Assembly (NCBI RefSeq): GCF_029946515.1
Contig: NZ_JARZHH010000003.1
Span: 186,001 to 250,000, forward strand
Length of the DNA stretch: 64,000 nucleotides
Direction: 5' to 3'
Source: Polyangium sp. 6x1
Lineage (GTDB): Bacteria > Myxococcota_A > Polyangia > Polyangiales > Polyangiaceae
Shown here: positions 19,115 to 27,659 of the stretch, one piece after another
How the letters are laid out: each line of letters starts with the position of its first letter
How positions within the stretch are numbered: position 1 is the first letter of the stretch
Position numbers and translations under genes: made by a program
The notes under the pieces: generated by a model
Told to the model about the DNA's origin: nothing
Databases searched by the model: none
The model's input: the letters and a program-made list of their open reading frames with translations, nothing else

Positions 19115-20488
19115 ATGCGGACCCCCACCCGAGAACGCACCCACGATACCTCCCCCGCGACGCGCCTCGCGAGGTCCTCGGCCGTCGCCTTGGCCGCGGC
19201 CTTTCTCGCGTTTCCCGTGGCTGCCCGCGCGCAGACCCAGGGCGGGGACGTCGTGACCGATCCTGCCCCTCCGCCTCCCGCGCCGATGCTGGCCGTCGCG
19301 TCTTCGCCGCCCGCAGCGGTCCTCTCCACGCCCGCGGCGCCCGCCGATTCCTCGGAGAGCGGCACGTGCGGCAAGGCGGGGCTCGAGCGCGTCGCGGAAG
19401 CTGCGCGGCGCGGTACGGTCCGCATCACCACGCATACGAACTGGGGTGGAGGTTTCTTGCTGGACGACACGCACGTCGTGACCCATCTCGGCGTCGTGGC
19501 GAGGCCGTTTCAGCTGCGCGTCCATGCCCGCGACGGCCTCTCGATTGGCGCGAAGGTCGTCTTCGTCGACGCATTCGAACGCATCGCCATCCTGGAGCTC
19601 GAAGCGCCCATCCCTGGAAAGGGGCTCGAGCTCGCGGCCTCGGCACCCGTGATCGGCAGCGAGGTCGTCGCGATCGGCGTTTTCGTCGACTTCGGCGAGC
19701 GTGAAGAGCGCTTCCCGGCCTACCGCCGGGGCATCGTCAGCGACCGCGACGACGATCTGATGTCGACCGACGCCCTCGTCGGGACAAACCACATCGGCGG
19801 CCCGCTCCTCGACTGTCAGGGCCAGGTGGTCGGCATGATCATTCCCCCTCCCTCCTTGCTGGTCTCGGGGGAGGCTCCGATCGGTCACGCGGTCCCGGTC
19901 GGAAAAATACGCGAGGCACGCGCGAACGTGGGAAAGAAGCCGTACGAAAGCCGACCTGGCGTCATCCTCGGGTTCGCGACCGCGTTCGCTGCTCAATTCG
20001 AGCGTGACAAGGGATTCGTCGGCGCAACGCTGGGCATTCCGATGCTCTTCGCCGATCAATGGGAATTCTTGCCCCGCTTCGGCGGCTTCGCGCAGGTCCC
20101 TGCGCAGGGCGACGTGGAGCTGCCCCTCGGGCGGACGGACACGGCGCGGCTCACTTGGGACGTGCGCTTCGGGTATCGCATTCCGCTCGTTTCGTCGCCC
20201 GCGTCGGTCTCGCTCGTTCCATCGCTCGGCGCCGGCTTTCACTGGGATTATACGAAGGAGAAAACCTACAGTCTCGTGCTCGAGGATCCGACGTGCATGA
20301 GCCAGACGGCGCCGTGCTCCTTTCGAATGAACGAGCACGAGCAGGCGTCCTGGAAACGTGGTGACGTCTTTTTCGCGGGCCTGGGCGTTTCTGTGAATCT
20401 CATGACGTTCGGATACGAGCTGCGCGTGGTGCCGTCGCCGGACGTGAAGTTCATCCATCAGGTCTCGCTGGGGATTTCGACCTTCTGA
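19115..20488 (+). CDS. HtrA-like pseudo-protease with C-terminal beta-barrel-like domain
   Basis: A 457-aa exported protein; the ATG at 19115 has GGAG about 11 bases upstream. A signal peptide ends near FPVAARAQ, followed by a Pro/Ala linker and then a trypsin/HtrA-like fold (about aa 90-275). The His box is kept (THVVTHLGVV, H124). The Asp position of the D-x-A-x-L motif reads ERIAILEL (Arg156) and the GNSGGPL serine box reads TNHIGGPLLD (Ile227 for Ser), so peptidase activity is not expected. From about aa 290 the sequence becomes beta-rich with alternating hydrophobic strands ending in Phe (LGISTF), like an outer-membrane barrel. It may be a binding or scaffolding protein at the outer membrane. 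Confidence 0.75.
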   Translation: MRTPTRERTHDTSPATRLARSSAVALAAAFLAFPVAARAQTQGGDVVTDPAPPPPAPMLAVASSPPAAVLSTPAAPADSSESGTCGKAGLERVAEAARRGTVRITTHTNWGGGFLLDDTHVVTHLGVVARPFQLRVHARDGLSIGAKVVFVDAFERIAILELEAPIPGKGLELAASAPVIGSEVVAIGVFVDFGEREERFPAYRRGIVSDRDDDLMSTDALVGTNHIGGPLLDCQGQVVGMIIPPPSLLVSGEAPIGHAVPVGKIREARANVGKKPYESRPGVILGFATAFAAQFERDKGFVGATLGIPMLFADQWEFLPRFGGFAQVPAQGDVELPLGRTDTARLTWDVRFGYRIPLVSSPASVSLVPSLGAGFHWDYTKEKTYSLVLEDPTCMSQTAPCSFRMNEHEQASWKRGDVFFAGLGVSVNLMTFGYELRVVPSPDVKFIHQVSLGISTF

Positions 20489-20535
20489 ACGCGCGCCCCC
20501 ACCCTGCAGGACCGCCGCCCGCCGCGCGACCCCTT

Positions 20536-20550
20536 AACGATTTTTAAACG
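20536..20550. promoter_or_regulatory. AT-rich AACGATTTTTAAACG element
   Basis: An AT-rich block about 45 bases before the start of the AfsR-like gene. It shares the AACGATT core with the inverted repeat at 19013-19029. A promoter or operator is possible, on sequence similarity between the two sites only. Confidence 0.25.
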
Positions 20551-20593
20551 CCCGTTGCGCCGGCGTCGGCCCGTGGTGGTAGCCTGTCCGCCC

Positions 20594-23449
20594 GTGACGA
20601 CCCTGCTGCCCGGTACGTCGGCGCGCGGCGCCTTCATCGGGCGCGCGCGGGAGCTCCACGCGCTCGGGGAGCGCATCGACGAAGGCGCCCGGCTCGTCAC
20701 GATCACCGGCGCCGCAGGCATCGGCAAGACGCGCCTCGCCCTCGAGTGGGCCGCGTCGGCGTCGGTCCTTTCCGCGTGTGGCGGGTCGCGGCTCTTGTTC
20801 TGCGATCTCAGCGAGGCGAAGGGGATCGACGACGCGTGCGCGGTCCTCGCCCGCGCGCTCGACGTGCCCCTCTCCGCAGGCGGCACCGCCGACGAGGTGG
20901 TGGCGCAGCTCGGGCGCGCCCTCGCCGAACCGCCGCGGAGCGTGGTCATCCTCGACAACCTGGAGCAGCTCGTCGACATCGCCCCGCAGATGCTGGGCCC
21001 CTGGCTCTCGTTCGCGCCTCGCGCGCAGTTCGTCGTGACCTCGCGCGAGCGTCTGCGGCTCGATGGTGAAGCGTGTCTCGGGCTCGAGCCGCTCGGCGTG
21101 CCGCCCGCGGAGGAGCGATCGCTGCGGGCGATCGCCTCATCGGACGCCGTCGAGCTCTTCGTGGCGCGGGCGCGGGCCGTGCGCTTCGGCTTCGAGCTCA
21201 CCGAGGCCGAAGCCGAGAGCGTCGCCGCGATCGTTCGGCGCGTCGACGGCATCCCGCTGGCGATCGAGCTCTGCGCGGCGCGGGTGGGCGTCCTCGCGCC
21301 GGGGCAGATCCTCGATCGGCTCGCGCGCCGCTTCGAGTTGCTCGTGACGGGCGCTCGCGGCGCGCCCGCGCGCAAGGCGACGCTGCGCGGCGCGATCGAC
21401 TCGTCGTGGGAACTCCTTACGCCGTGGGAGAAGGACGCGCTCGCGCAAGGCTCGGTGTTCGCCGGTGGCTTCTCGCTCGAAGCCGCGGAGGCGGTGCTCG
21501 ATCTCGGCGGCGGAAGGGAAGGGGGGACGCCGCCGGTCCTCGACGTGCTCCAATCGTTGCACGACAAATCATTGCTCCGGGCGTTCGATCTTCATGCGCC
21601 GGGCTCCGCGGGCGAGCGCCGCTACGGCATGCTGGAGAGCCTGCGCGAATATGCCGAGGAAAGGCTCGACGAGCTCGGCGGCAAGGAGGCCGCCGCCCGG
21701 CGCCACGCGGCGTATTTCCTCGGCATGGCGGGCCCGAGGGAGGCCGCCTTGCCGAGGGTGATCGACGTGCGCCGCGCCTCGCTGGAGGCGAGCAACCTGA
21801 TCGCCGTGTGCACGCGCGCGCTCGCACGGCAGCCTCTCACGCCCGAGGACGCGGAGGCCGCCCTGCGCGGGCTCCTGCTGCTCGAACCCGTGCTCCTCCT
21901 GTGCGCCAAGGGCCGCCTGGAGCCGTATGTGGCGATGCTCGATGCCGCGCTCGACGCCGCGCCGGCCCCGCCGGCCGTACGCACGCGGGCGCTCTACACG
22001 CGCGCGCTCGCGGACCTGCTTCGGGGACGGGTGCTCGACAGCTTCCTCGGCTTTCAGCGGGCGCTCGACGAGGCGCGCGCGGCGGGCTCGCGCGCCGACG
22101 AAGGGCTCGCCCTCACCAAGCTCGGGCTGATGTTCGATCAGGCAGAGCGCCCGGACGACGCGCGCTCCTGCTTCGATCGAGCGCGGGCGATCGCCCTCGA
22201 TCTCAATGAAACATCGCTCCACGCCGACTGGATGCTCACCTACGGCGGCGCGCTCAACTGGCGAGGGCGAGCCACGGAGGCCCTCGGGTACGTGGAGCAG
22301 GCGGCCTCTGGCTTCGAGGCTGCTCGGGATCCGAGGGGACAATCCCTGGCCCTCGCGCAGGTCGCCCTGGCGCGCCTGAGCCTCGGCCGGGTCGACGATG
22401 CCGAGCTCGCCGGAAGCCAGGTCCTCGCCCTGCTCCGGGAAGACCGGCGCACCGAGGGGTACGTGCTCGGCATCCTCGGGCGCGTCCAGCAGGCGAGGGG
22501 CCGGTTCGTCGAGGCGCGCGAAAAGCTCGGGGCGGCGCTCGCGATCCACCGCGCCGTGGGTGATCGATGGTCGGAGGGCGTGCTCCACGGCTACCTGGGC
22601 GACGTCGCGTTCGAGGAGGGCCTGCTCGGCGACGCGCGGACCGCGTACGGCGAAGCGCTCGCGCGGCTCCACGGCACCGGGGAGCGGCACTATTCGATGG
22701 TTTTTCTGGCCGCGCTCGGGGCCGTCGAGGCTGGGCTCGGCCACGCGGACGTCGCGACGCGCCACTTCGAGGCCGCCGCCGCGAGGCTCGGCGGCGGGCG
22801 CGTGCTCACGACGAGGATCGCGGTGGCGCTGCACTCCGCCCACGCGGACGCGTGGCGCGCGCGCGACGCCGCGGCGGCGGGCGACGGGACGGCCGCGGAG
22901 CGATATCGCCTCGCCGCTGCTGCGCCGATCGCCATGGCCCAGGCGCCGGCGCCCGACGGCACCTGCGCGCCGGCGGGTTGTTCGGAGGACGTTCGCCTCG
23001 CCGTGCGCCTGCTCGAGCGCGCGATCGCCTTGCCTGCGGCCTCGGCGCGAGAACCTGGCGAGCCGCTCGCGCCTGCGATCGCGAGGCTCATCGTGGGCCC
23101 GGAGGCTCGCTGGTTTCGCGTTCAGAATGGCCCCCCGGTGCCTTTCTTGAAGGCGAAGGCGGCGCGCCTCGTGCTGGTTTGTCTCGTGCGCGCGCGCATC
23201 GATGCGCCGGGGCGCGGCCTCTCGCTCGCGGAGCTCTTCGAGGCCGGGTGGCCCGGGGAGAGGATCCCGCCCAAGGCGGCGGCGAACCGCGTCTACGTCA
23301 CGCTCACCAAGCTCCGAAAGCTCGGCCTTGGAGGCCTCTTGCAGAGCCGCGATGACGGCTTCTTGCTCGATCCCACGGCGGTCGTCCTCGAGTCGCTCGA
23401 CCCCGAGTCGCCGCCGAGCGGTCTCCCGATCGGGCCGGGCGGCTCGTAG
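20594..23449 (+). CDS. AfsR-like regulator: STAND ATPase, TPR region, C-terminal winged helix
   Basis: About 951 aa from the GTG at 20594; a TTG at 20555 and a GTG at 20573 are also in frame, so the start is not certain. N-terminal NB-ARC-type ATPase: FIGRARELHAL, Walker A GAAGIGKT (aa 39-46), Walker B VVILDNLEQL, then TSRERLRL and DGIPLAIELCAARVGVL, the usual series in MalT/AfsR/LuxR-type STAND proteins. The middle is TPR-like helices. The last roughly 90 residues (KAKAARLVLVCL ... NRVYVTLTKLRKLGL ... DGFLLDP) look like a trans_reg_C/OmpR-type winged helix, here at the C-terminus rather than the N-terminus. The protein is a likely ATP-gated transcription factor; target genes are unknown. Confidence 0.85.
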   Translation: MTTLLPGTSARGAFIGRARELHALGERIDEGARLVTITGAAGIGKTRLALEWAASASVLSACGGSRLLFCDLSEAKGIDDACAVLARALDVPLSAGGTADEVVAQLGRALAEPPRSVVILDNLEQLVDIAPQMLGPWLSFAPRAQFVVTSRERLRLDGEACLGLEPLGVPPAEERSLRAIASSDAVELFVARARAVRFGFELTEAEAESVAAIVRRVDGIPLAIELCAARVGVLAPGQILDRLARRFELLVTGARGAPARKATLRGAIDSSWELLTPWEKDALAQGSVFAGGFSLEAAEAVLDLGGGREGGTPPVLDVLQSLHDKSLLRAFDLHAPGSAGERRYGMLESLREYAEERLDELGGKEAAARRHAAYFLGMAGPREAALPRVIDVRRASLEASNLIAVCTRALARQPLTPEDAEAALRGLLLLEPVLLLCAKGRLEPYVAMLDAALDAAPAPPAVRTRALYTRALADLLRGRVLDSFLGFQRALDEARAAGSRADEGLALTKLGLMFDQAERPDDARSCFDRARAIALDLNETSLHADWMLTYGGALNWRGRATEALGYVEQAASGFEAARDPRGQSLALAQVALARLSLGRVDDAELAGSQVLALLREDRRTEGYVLGILGRVQQARGRFVEAREKLGAALAIHRAVGDRWSEGVLHGYLGDVAFEEGLLGDARTAYGEALARLHGTGERHYSMVFLAALGAVEAGLGHADVATRHFEAAAARLGGGRVLTTRIAVALHSAHADAWRARDAAAAGDGTAAERYRLAAAAPIAMAQAPAPDGTCAPAGCSEDVRLAVRLLERAIALPAASAREPGEPLAPAIARLIVGPEARWFRVQNGPPVPFLKAKAARLVLVCLVRARIDAPGRGLSLAELFEAGWPGERIPPKAAANRVYVTLTKLRKLGLGGLLQSRDDGFLLDPTAVVLESLDPESPPSGLPIGPGGS

Positions 23450-23676
23450 ATCTTGCGCGGCCAAAGGCGCCGGTCATCCCGCGCGCCGGGGTTCCTTCGC
23501 GACAAACGGGCGACGGGCCCGCTGCCGGCGGAGCCGCTTAAAACTTTTTAATTCGATACAGACGCGCCGGTCGTGCCGTTCCGGGCGGCTCGAAATGAGG
23601 TAGAACGTCGGGAAATCCAGGGTGAGCGTGGCCCTGTCTCGTCCCGCGTCGACCCCATTCATCCCGTCGAGGTATC

Positions 23677-24309
23677 ATGCGTACTTGGCCGATTGTCGCA
23701 GCAATGGTCTCTCTTGGCACGGTTCTCGTGGCCGCGCCCGCGCCCGCGGTCGCCGACGTCCTCGTCCCCGACGCTCCCGACACGAACGGCATCCGCGCGA
23801 TCGGGAAGGGCATCAAGGAGATCGGGGCCGAGAGCCTCCTCGTGCTCAACTACGCCAAGGAGGGCGACACCTCCTCGATCCGGACCACGAACATCACCGG
23901 GCTCTCGTTCCGCTATTTCATCGTCAAGAACCTCAACCTGGAGGCGAACGTCAGCTACTTCTACAAGGGCGACAACGCCGCCGCGCGGCAGGGCGGAATC
24001 TTCACGCTCGGGGGGAATTACCTCATCAACATTGGAAAAGGGTTGTTCCTCAATCCCGGCATCGCGGGCGGCGGCTTCTACGGCAAGCAGCCCATCAAGG
24101 GCGCGCCGCCAGGCACGCCGTCGCTGACGCTGGTGGGCGGCACCGCGCGGCTCGGCTTCGGGCTCTCGTTTTATGCGAGCCCGAAGTTCAACCTGTTCGC
24201 GAGGCCCGAGGCCGTCGTCTTCGTCGGGACGGTGGGCGATGGGACCACCTCGGCCTCGCTCCTCAACGTCGACGGCGGCTTCAATGTCGGGATGAATTAC
24301 GTGTTTTGA
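23677..24309 (+). CDS. Outer-membrane beta-barrel protein, hypothetical
   Basis: A 210-aa protein beginning at the ATG at 23677 (GAGGT upstream). A cleavable signal peptide ends near APAPAVADV. The mature chain alternates polar and hydrophobic residues in about eight strand-like segments (for example LSFRYFIVKNLNLEANVSYF and LGFGLSFYASPKFNLFARPE) and finishes with an aromatic residue (MNYVF), as outer-membrane barrels do for BAM recognition. Size fits an eight-stranded OmpA/OmpX-like barrel. No specific family is recognised. An AT-rich block (about 23536-23560) upstream may contain the promoter. Confidence 0.8.
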   Translation: MRTWPIVAAMVSLGTVLVAAPAPAVADVLVPDAPDTNGIRAIGKGIKEIGAESLLVLNYAKEGDTSSIRTTNITGLSFRYFIVKNLNLEANVSYFYKGDNAAARQGGIFTLGGNYLINIGKGLFLNPGIAGGGFYGKQPIKGAPPGTPSLTLVGGTARLGFGLSFYASPKFNLFARPEAVVFVGTVGDGTTSASLLNVDGGFNVGMNYVF

Positions 24310-24508
24310 GCCGGGGAAGGTAGCGCGCGGGCGCACCCGAACACCCCTCCTCGGGATGCATTCGCTCGACGTTCCGGCCGGAACGTGGCTTTTTCCGGTC
24401 CGTATCGGCCCGACGGACCATTCCGAAGGAGCCCGACTCTCGTGCGACGCGGCGTATCGCGTAGCGTTTCCGTTTGGGCCCATCGTGCGGCCGAGGGAGG
24501 GGAAAGTG

Positions 24509-25546
24509 ATGCGTGCAGGGAGCGCGGCCCGCGTACTCGTGGCCATGGTTCCGCTGGTACTCTTGTCCGCGTGCCAGGCGGCGCGGGTCTCCCCCGCACA
24601 GGATGCGCGGACGCCGCCGACGACGGAACATCGTCATGGCGCGTTGCCCGCGGCCTCCGCAGAGCGACCATGTCCGCTCCCGTCCGGCGACCCGCTCTGC
24701 CCTATGAACAGCGTCTTCCGCGACGCATACGCCGAGCGCCGCACTGCCATGCTCGCGGCCTCCGGACCGGTGATCGTGCAGAACGGCGATGGGCTCGTGT
24801 TCCTGCATCGTGGCGAGCGGCTCGAGCGGCCCGCCACGAATGGACGTTATCACGAGCTCAAGGCCGTGGCGCACGTGCCTTTTGCCCTCTATTTGCTGCT
24901 CTCCGGGGTGGACGGCCCGATCGACGAGGCGCTGCGCGGCAAGCTCGTTTCCTACGAAGCCCTCCTCAGGGCGGTGCTCTCCACGATCGACGGCAGGTTC
25001 TCCGATGCGGCCCAGCGCGAGCGGCAGCGGCGCATCATGACCCGCTCGCTCGCGCTGATCGAGCAGGCCACCCGTGAACGACGCCTGGCGCCGACCACGC
25101 TCGGCGCGTTCGTTCGCTCGCAGCGCGCCGACGTCGTGGAGAACGTGAGGGACGCCGCCTACCAGAATGTAATGACCCTGCACGCGCAGGTGACGGCATG
25201 GGCGGCGCGCATGACGCCCGAGGAGCGCGCGCGGCTGCGGGTGGTGATCGGAACGGCGCACATGGCGCGCCCCGGCAACCTGGCGTTCCAATACTTCGCG
25301 GCCTGGCTCGGGGAGCCCTCCGCCGGTCGCGCCGCCGACGAGCGCATCGCCGAAGGGGCGCGCATCATCGTGGCCGAGAACATCTTCGACGCGGACCGCT
25401 CGATCGCGCTCTTCGGGACGCACCTCGTCGATCGAGCGGCCGCCGCGGCATTCTTCGACGAACCTTTGCGCCTCGACCGGGATCTCCTATCGGACGCGGC
25501 CGAGGAGGCCGTTCGCACGCTCTTCGGCGGCGCACCTACGCAGTGA
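24509..25546 (+). CDS. Lipoprotein, hypothetical
   Basis: A 345-aa protein. The ATG at 24509 follows a GGGAGGGG ribosome site by about eight bases; the preceding GTG at 24506 is equally in frame. The signal sequence runs to LLSACQ with the lipobox Cys. The mature protein is mostly helical and Arg/Ala-rich, with a conserved-looking stretch IGTAHMARPGNLAFQYFAAW near aa 250. No enzymatic motif is seen. Its stop lies 13 bases from the convergent htpX stop. Confidence 0.7.
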   Translation: MRAGSAARVLVAMVPLVLLSACQAARVSPAQDARTPPTTEHRHGALPAASAERPCPLPSGDPLCPMNSVFRDAYAERRTAMLAASGPVIVQNGDGLVFLHRGERLERPATNGRYHELKAVAHVPFALYLLLSGVDGPIDEALRGKLVSYEALLRAVLSTIDGRFSDAAQRERQRRIMTRSLALIEQATRERRLAPTTLGAFVRSQRADVVENVRDAAYQNVMTLHAQVTAWAARMTPEERARLRVVIGTAHMARPGNLAFQYFAAWLGEPSAGRAADERIAEGARIIVAENIFDADRSIALFGTHLVDRAAAAAFFDEPLRLDRDLLSDAAEEAVRTLFGGAPTQ

Positions 25547-25559
25547 TGGCGCGACCCCT

Positions 25560-26519
25560 TCACACGACGCGCGATCGCCGTCCGTAGGACCTTTGCTGCT
25601 CGCTGCCGCGGGCGCGTCCCTCGGAGAGCAGCCTTTCGATGCGGTCTTCGAGGGGCGGGTGGCTCGAGAAGAGGGCCATCATGCGGCCGCCGCGGATGCC
25701 GAAGGCCTGCATGCTCGCGGGCAATGCGCTCGGCTCGCCTTGTTGCATGCGGAGCCTGTCCAGGGCGCGGGCCATGGCCTGCTTGCCGACGAGCTCGGCG
25801 CCGCCGTCATCCGCACGGAACTCGCGACGCCGGCTGAACCAGGCGACGATCAAGCTCGCGAGGATGCCGAAGACGATCTGCAGGACGATGTTGCTCACGA
25901 AATAGGCGATGCCCGGACCTCGCTCTTCGCCGTCCTCGGAGCGGCTCAAGAACCGATCGATGAGGAAACCCACGACGCGGCTCAGGAAGATGACGAACGT
26001 GTTCAGCACGCCCTGCAAGAGGGTGAGCGTGACCATGTCGCCGTTGGCGACGTGCGCGATCTCGTGACCGAGCACGGCCTCGACCTCGTCGCGCCGCATG
26101 TTCCGCGCGAGGCCCGTGGAGACGGCCACGAGGGCCTTGTCACGCCGCGCGCCCGTGGCGAAGGCGTTCATCTCGGGGCTGTCGTAGATGGCGACCTCGG
26201 GCATCCCGATGCCAGCCTCACGCGCGAGCCTCTCCACGGTCTGCACCAGCCACGCCTCCTCGGCGGTCCGGGGGACGTCGATGACGTGCGCGCCGGTGCT
26301 CCATTTGGCCATCGTCTTCGACAGGAAGAGCGAGATCAGCGAGCCGCCGAAGCCGATCACCGCCGCCGTGACGAGCAGCCCCGGCAGGTTGATGCGCACC
26401 CCTTGCTGCACGAGGAAACGTTCGAGGCCGAAAACCTGCGCGAGGAGGGCGAGCATGGCCACGACGGCCAGGTTGGTCAGCACGAACAAAGCGATCCGGC
26501 TGATGAATTTTCCTTTCAT
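25560..26519 (-). CDS. htpX: HtpX-family membrane zinc metalloprotease
   Basis: A 319-aa inner-membrane M48B peptidase. The ATG at 26519 has GGAG ten bases upstream. Two N-terminal membrane segments ([23 protein letters not shown] and a second near aa 40-60) precede the catalytic HEIAH motif in [16 protein letters not shown], followed by two more membrane segments and the downstream Glu-containing helix ([15 protein letters not shown]), all as in HtpX. The family degrades damaged membrane proteins together with FtsH and is often stress induced. It is the last of three same-direction genes with norB and a CBS protein. Confidence 0.93.
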   Translation of the reverse strand: MKGKFISRIALFVLTNLAVVAMLALLAQVFGLERFLVQQGVRINLPGLLVTAAVIGFGGSLISLFLSKTMAKWSTGAHVIDVPRTAEEAWLVQTVERLAREAGIGMPEVAIYDSPEMNAFATGARRDKALVAVSTGLARNMRRDEVEAVLGHEIAHVANGDMVTLTLLQGVLNTFVIFLSRVVGFLIDRFLSRSEDGEERGPGIAYFVSNIVLQIVFGILASLIVAWFSRRREFRADDGGAELVGKQAMARALDRLRMQQGEPSALPASMQAFGIRGGRMMALFSSHPPLEDRIERLLSEGRARGSEQQRSYGRRSRVV

Positions 26520-26687
26520 TCGTAATCTCCACAATCCGAGCAGACTGGCACGGTAAACCTGTGTCGTCTCCGTCCGGGTGCAAGCTGCAAACCGGCGAAG
26601 CGTGCCGAAGCTTCCGCGAACCAGACATCGGAAAAGCCGTGGTGACGTGGCCGGTGCGGCCATCCACCGCAGCTCGGGAGAGGTGTC

Positions 26688-27542
26688 CTAGGCCTTGCGG
26701 CCCACGAGCACCGCGAGGACGTCGACGTAGGTGACGATCCCGACGATTCGCTCGGACGCGTCCAGGACGCAGATCGCCGTCTGCCGCTCGTCGAGGATCT
26801 TGTCGGCGATCTCGAGCACCGAAGCATCCTGAGGGACGGTCACGACGCCGGCCCGCATGACGGCGCCGACGGTTTTTCCTTCCAGATCGTCTCCGTCGCC
26901 TCCGTTCAGCATCGTCGCCGCGTCGCCCACCGAGGCGCGCAGCTCTCGGCTGCTGAACATTCCGACGGCGCGCCCGGCCGCATTGACGACGGGCAGATAT
27001 CGCAGCTCCGATCGTACGAGCATCTGAATGGCCTCCCGGAGCGCGAGGTCCGTGCTGATGGTCATCACGCGGCGATGCATGATGTCGCGCGCGAGCGGGA
27101 TGCCACACGAGCCCGCCGTGCCCTTGTGCGCGAGGCGTCCGCGCTCGGCGAGGATGTCCATGCTCGTCAGGATGCCGACGAGACGTTCGCCCTCGTCGAG
27201 GACGGGCAGGCAATCGATCCGGCGAGCCACCATGCGGGCGCTCGCCTCTTCCACGCTCGCCTCCGGGCGCGTCGTCTCGACCGGGGAGGTCATCACGTCG
27301 CGTACGGCCATGTCGAGCAGGGGCCCGTCCTTCAATCCGAGGATGTCTCGATCGCTCAGGATGCCGACGAGCACCGCGCCGCGCATCACGGGCAGGTGCC
27401 GAACGCTCCCCTGGTACATGAGCTGTGCCGCGACGGCCACGCTTTCGCCCTCCTCAACCGTCAGCAGCGCGCGCGTCATCAACTCCTGCACGGGTTTGCC
27501 TGCGAATCGCTTCGCTCGTGGCTGCATCGTCACATCGTTCAT
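26688..27542 (-). CDS. Four-CBS-domain protein
   Basis: A 284-aa cytoplasmic protein made of two Bateman pairs. The four CBS motifs each begin with a V-x-[DE]-x-M-type turn (VQELMTRALLTV, VRDVMTSPVETT, ARDIMHRRVMTI, VGAVMRAGVVTV) and end with G-x-[LV]-[ST] strands (LVGILSDRDIL, LVGILTSMDIL, AVGMFSSRELR, IVGIVTYVDVL). CBS pairs bind adenosine nucleotides and sense energy or redox state; no catalytic domain is attached. Lying between norB and htpX, it may tune a stress response, which is an inference from position only. Confidence 0.9.
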   Translation of the reverse strand: MNDVTMQPRAKRFAGKPVQELMTRALLTVEEGESVAVAAQLMYQGSVRHLPVMRGAVLVGILSDRDILGLKDGPLLDMAVRDVMTSPVETTRPEASVEEASARMVARRIDCLPVLDEGERLVGILTSMDILAERGRLAHKGTAGSCGIPLARDIMHRRVMTISTDLALREAIQMLVRSELRYLPVVNAAGRAVGMFSSRELRASVGDAATMLNGGDGDDLEGKTVGAVMRAGVVTVPQDASVLEIADKILDERQTAICVLDASERIVGIVTYVDVLAVLVGRKA

Positions 27543-27569
27543 GGTGCTCGCGGAATTGCAAGGTTCGCA

Positions 27570-27602
27570 CCCGCCGCGATCTCTCGACAGGATCGCGGCG
27601 GG
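27570..27602 (-). terminator. Strong hairpin between norB and CBS gene
   Basis: A perfect 12-bp inverted repeat (CCCGCCGCGATC and its complement) with a 9-base loop. It lies after the norB stop and 27 bases before the CBS start. No T-run follows on the transcribed strand, so it may be a partial terminator, an attenuator or an mRNA-stability element rather than a full stop. Confidence 0.5.
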
Positions 27603-27659
27603 CTCACGGTCACCGATGCACGAAATGCGTCCTTCGCGCAGAGCTTGCGCCGCGGTTCG

